Shown here piece after piece: positions 30,345-30,881 of a stretch of DNA of 30,881 nt. Location: assembly GCA_020025755.1 (NCBI GenBank), contig JAHHRO010000027.1, positions 1 to 30,881 of the forward strand. Direction: 5' to 3'. The translations under genes and the position numbers were made by a program. The notes under the pieces are model-generated. The model was not told the origin of the DNA and made no database searches. It saw only the letters and a list, made by a program, of their open reading frames with translations. The first letter of the stretch is position 1; every line of letters starts with the position of its first letter. Source of the DNA: Butyricicoccus sp. (GTDB lineage Bacteria; Bacillota; Clostridia; Oscillospirales; Butyricicoccaceae).

Positions 30345-30719
30345 TCATTCTCCTTTCGCAAGCAAGTCGAGCATTTCATGCAGCTCCTGCTCGGACACAC
30401 CAGCCTGTTCTGCCAGAGTCAGGCACGCGGTCAGGTGTGCTTCGATCTGCCTGAGGTTTTCCTCTTTGATGAATTCCAAGTTGGGCTGTGCCACAAAACA
30501 GCCCTTTCCGGGTGCCGTTTCTACGAATCCCTCGCGTTCCAGTTCCTCATACGCGCGTTTTGTCGTGATCACACTGATCCGAAGATCCTTTGCCAGCACA
30601 CGCATCGAGGGAAGCATTTCCCCTGCCTTGAGTTCTCCGGATAAGATGAGTGCTTTGATCTGCTCTGTGATCTGGTCGTAGAGCGGCTGTCCTGATGTAT
30701 TCCGAATGATCAGATTCAC
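30345..30719 (-). CDS. GntR family regulator, YtrA subfamily
   Basis: The 124-residue protein has the GntR winged helix (QPLYDQITEQIKALILSGEL, 11-30; LPSMRVLAKDLRISVITTKRAYEELEREGF, in two blocks 36-50 and 51-65) and only a short C-terminal tail for dimerisation, which defines the YtrA type. Such proteins usually repress their own ABC transporter operon. The promoter just upstream contains CTGTGTATA direct repeats and GTATATATAC, likely operator sites. Confidence 0.92.
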   Translation of the reverse strand: MNLIIRNTSGQPLYDQITEQIKALILSGELKAGEMLPSMRVLAKDLRISVITTKRAYEELEREGFVETAPGKGCFVAQPNLEFIKEENLRQIEAHLTACLTLAEQAGVSEQELHEMLDLLAKGE

Positions 30720-30752
30720 ATCTCTCCTCCTCCATATCTACTGTATATATAC

Positions 30753-30781
30753 ATCATACACAGGTATACACAGTTTGTCAA
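30753..30781 (-). promoter_or_regulatory. Promoter of the gntR-ABC operon with likely operator
   Basis: Minus strand TTGACA, 17-nt spacer, TATGAT: near perfect. The spacer holds CTGTGTATA and CCTGTGTAT, and GTATATATAC lies just downstream of the -10, fitting autorepression by the YtrA-type protein. Confidence 0.8.
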
Positions 30782-30806
30782 GCACCAGTTTTCATCCATA
30801 CAAAAA

Positions 30807-30829
30807 AGAAAGCCCGAAAAGGGCTTTCT
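30807..30829 (-). terminator. Terminator hairpin next to M1 copy C
   Basis: AGAAAGCCC / GGGCTTTCT, 9-bp stem with a 5-nt loop, followed on the minus strand by TTTTTT. It would end a minus-strand gene lying right of the window. Confidence 0.75.
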
Positions 30830-30881
30830 GAGACTGTCGAAAAACTTCGACAGTCTTTCCATGGGGATCCAATCCCCCTGG
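30830..30881 (+). mobile_element. M1 element, copy C (cut by window end)
   Basis: The 52 bases to the window end match the start of copy B almost exactly (GAGACTGTCGAAAAAC, CATGGGGATCCAATCC). Again it begins directly at the base of a terminator hairpin. Confidence 0.75.

Overview
The window looks like a chromosomal segment from a spore-forming Clostridia of the Oscillospiraceae/Butyricicoccaceae type (Agathobaculum- or Butyricicoccus-like; an inference from gene content, not a database result). Pointers are the fused IspH-ribosomal protein S1 gene, GatCAB next to ligA, the sporulation genes yunB and gerW/ytfJ, DUF3793 beside flavodoxin, and strong AGGAGG ribosome sites. Nearly all genes lie on the minus strand. 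The exceptions are one aminotransferase, a two-gene unit (small Ser/Gly-rich protein plus a DxD transferase) and a transposase remnant.

Layout. 1-513: copy of a structured intergenic repeat (family R1) and the iolE terminator. 514-2746: iolE and an NAD(P)-type malic enzyme, each with its own promoter. 2747-3182: remnant of a transposase gene ending at a terminator. 3183-8867: operon ligA-gatC-gatA-gatB-small EF-Tu-domain-2-like protein (asparagine/glutamine tRNA amidation plus DNA ligase). 8976-9647: yunB. 9716-9974: a roughly 215-bp element (family M1) inserted into the rpsA terminator. 9992-15304: rpiR regulator - HI0933-type flavoprotein - cmk - plsC - ispH/rpsA, overlapping or nearly so. 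15468-17321: dacF-type carboxypeptidase and rluB. 17412-20429: site-2 protease - scpA - scpB - DUF2953 - gerW/ytfJ. 20535-22163: a HIT protein and an FkbM-type methyltransferase. 22210-23268: non-coding region with an inverted pair of R1 repeats. 23327-24623: plus-strand pair with its own promoter. 24630-24922: bidirectional terminator followed by an unusual array of seven to eight hairpins. 25022-26273: flavodoxin and DUF3793 behind a promoter with GTTAG/CTAAC palindromes. 26495-26585: tRNA-Ser(CGA). 26696-28564: divergent mnmM-like methyltransferase and aminotransferase. 28572-28847: second M1 copy, also in a duplicated terminator. 28849-30719: GntR (YtrA-type) - ABC ATPase - ABC permease operon. 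30807-30881: third terminator with an M1 copy, cut by the window end.

The most unusual signals are non-coding. First, the array at 24662-24922 has hairpins whose 8-10 bp stems all differ yet stay self-complementary, while the loop (TTTCCGTG) is conserved, with a period near 35 bp. Read on the minus strand, each loop presents a GGA and the array runs straight into a terminator, which resembles a protein-sponge RNA. Second, the M1 elements each sit directly beside a terminator hairpin, and both complete copies are flanked by a duplicate of that hairpin, implying target choice of Rho-independent terminators. Third, the R1 repeats, and fourth, a strong ribosome site inside ispH that could release free ribosomal protein S1.
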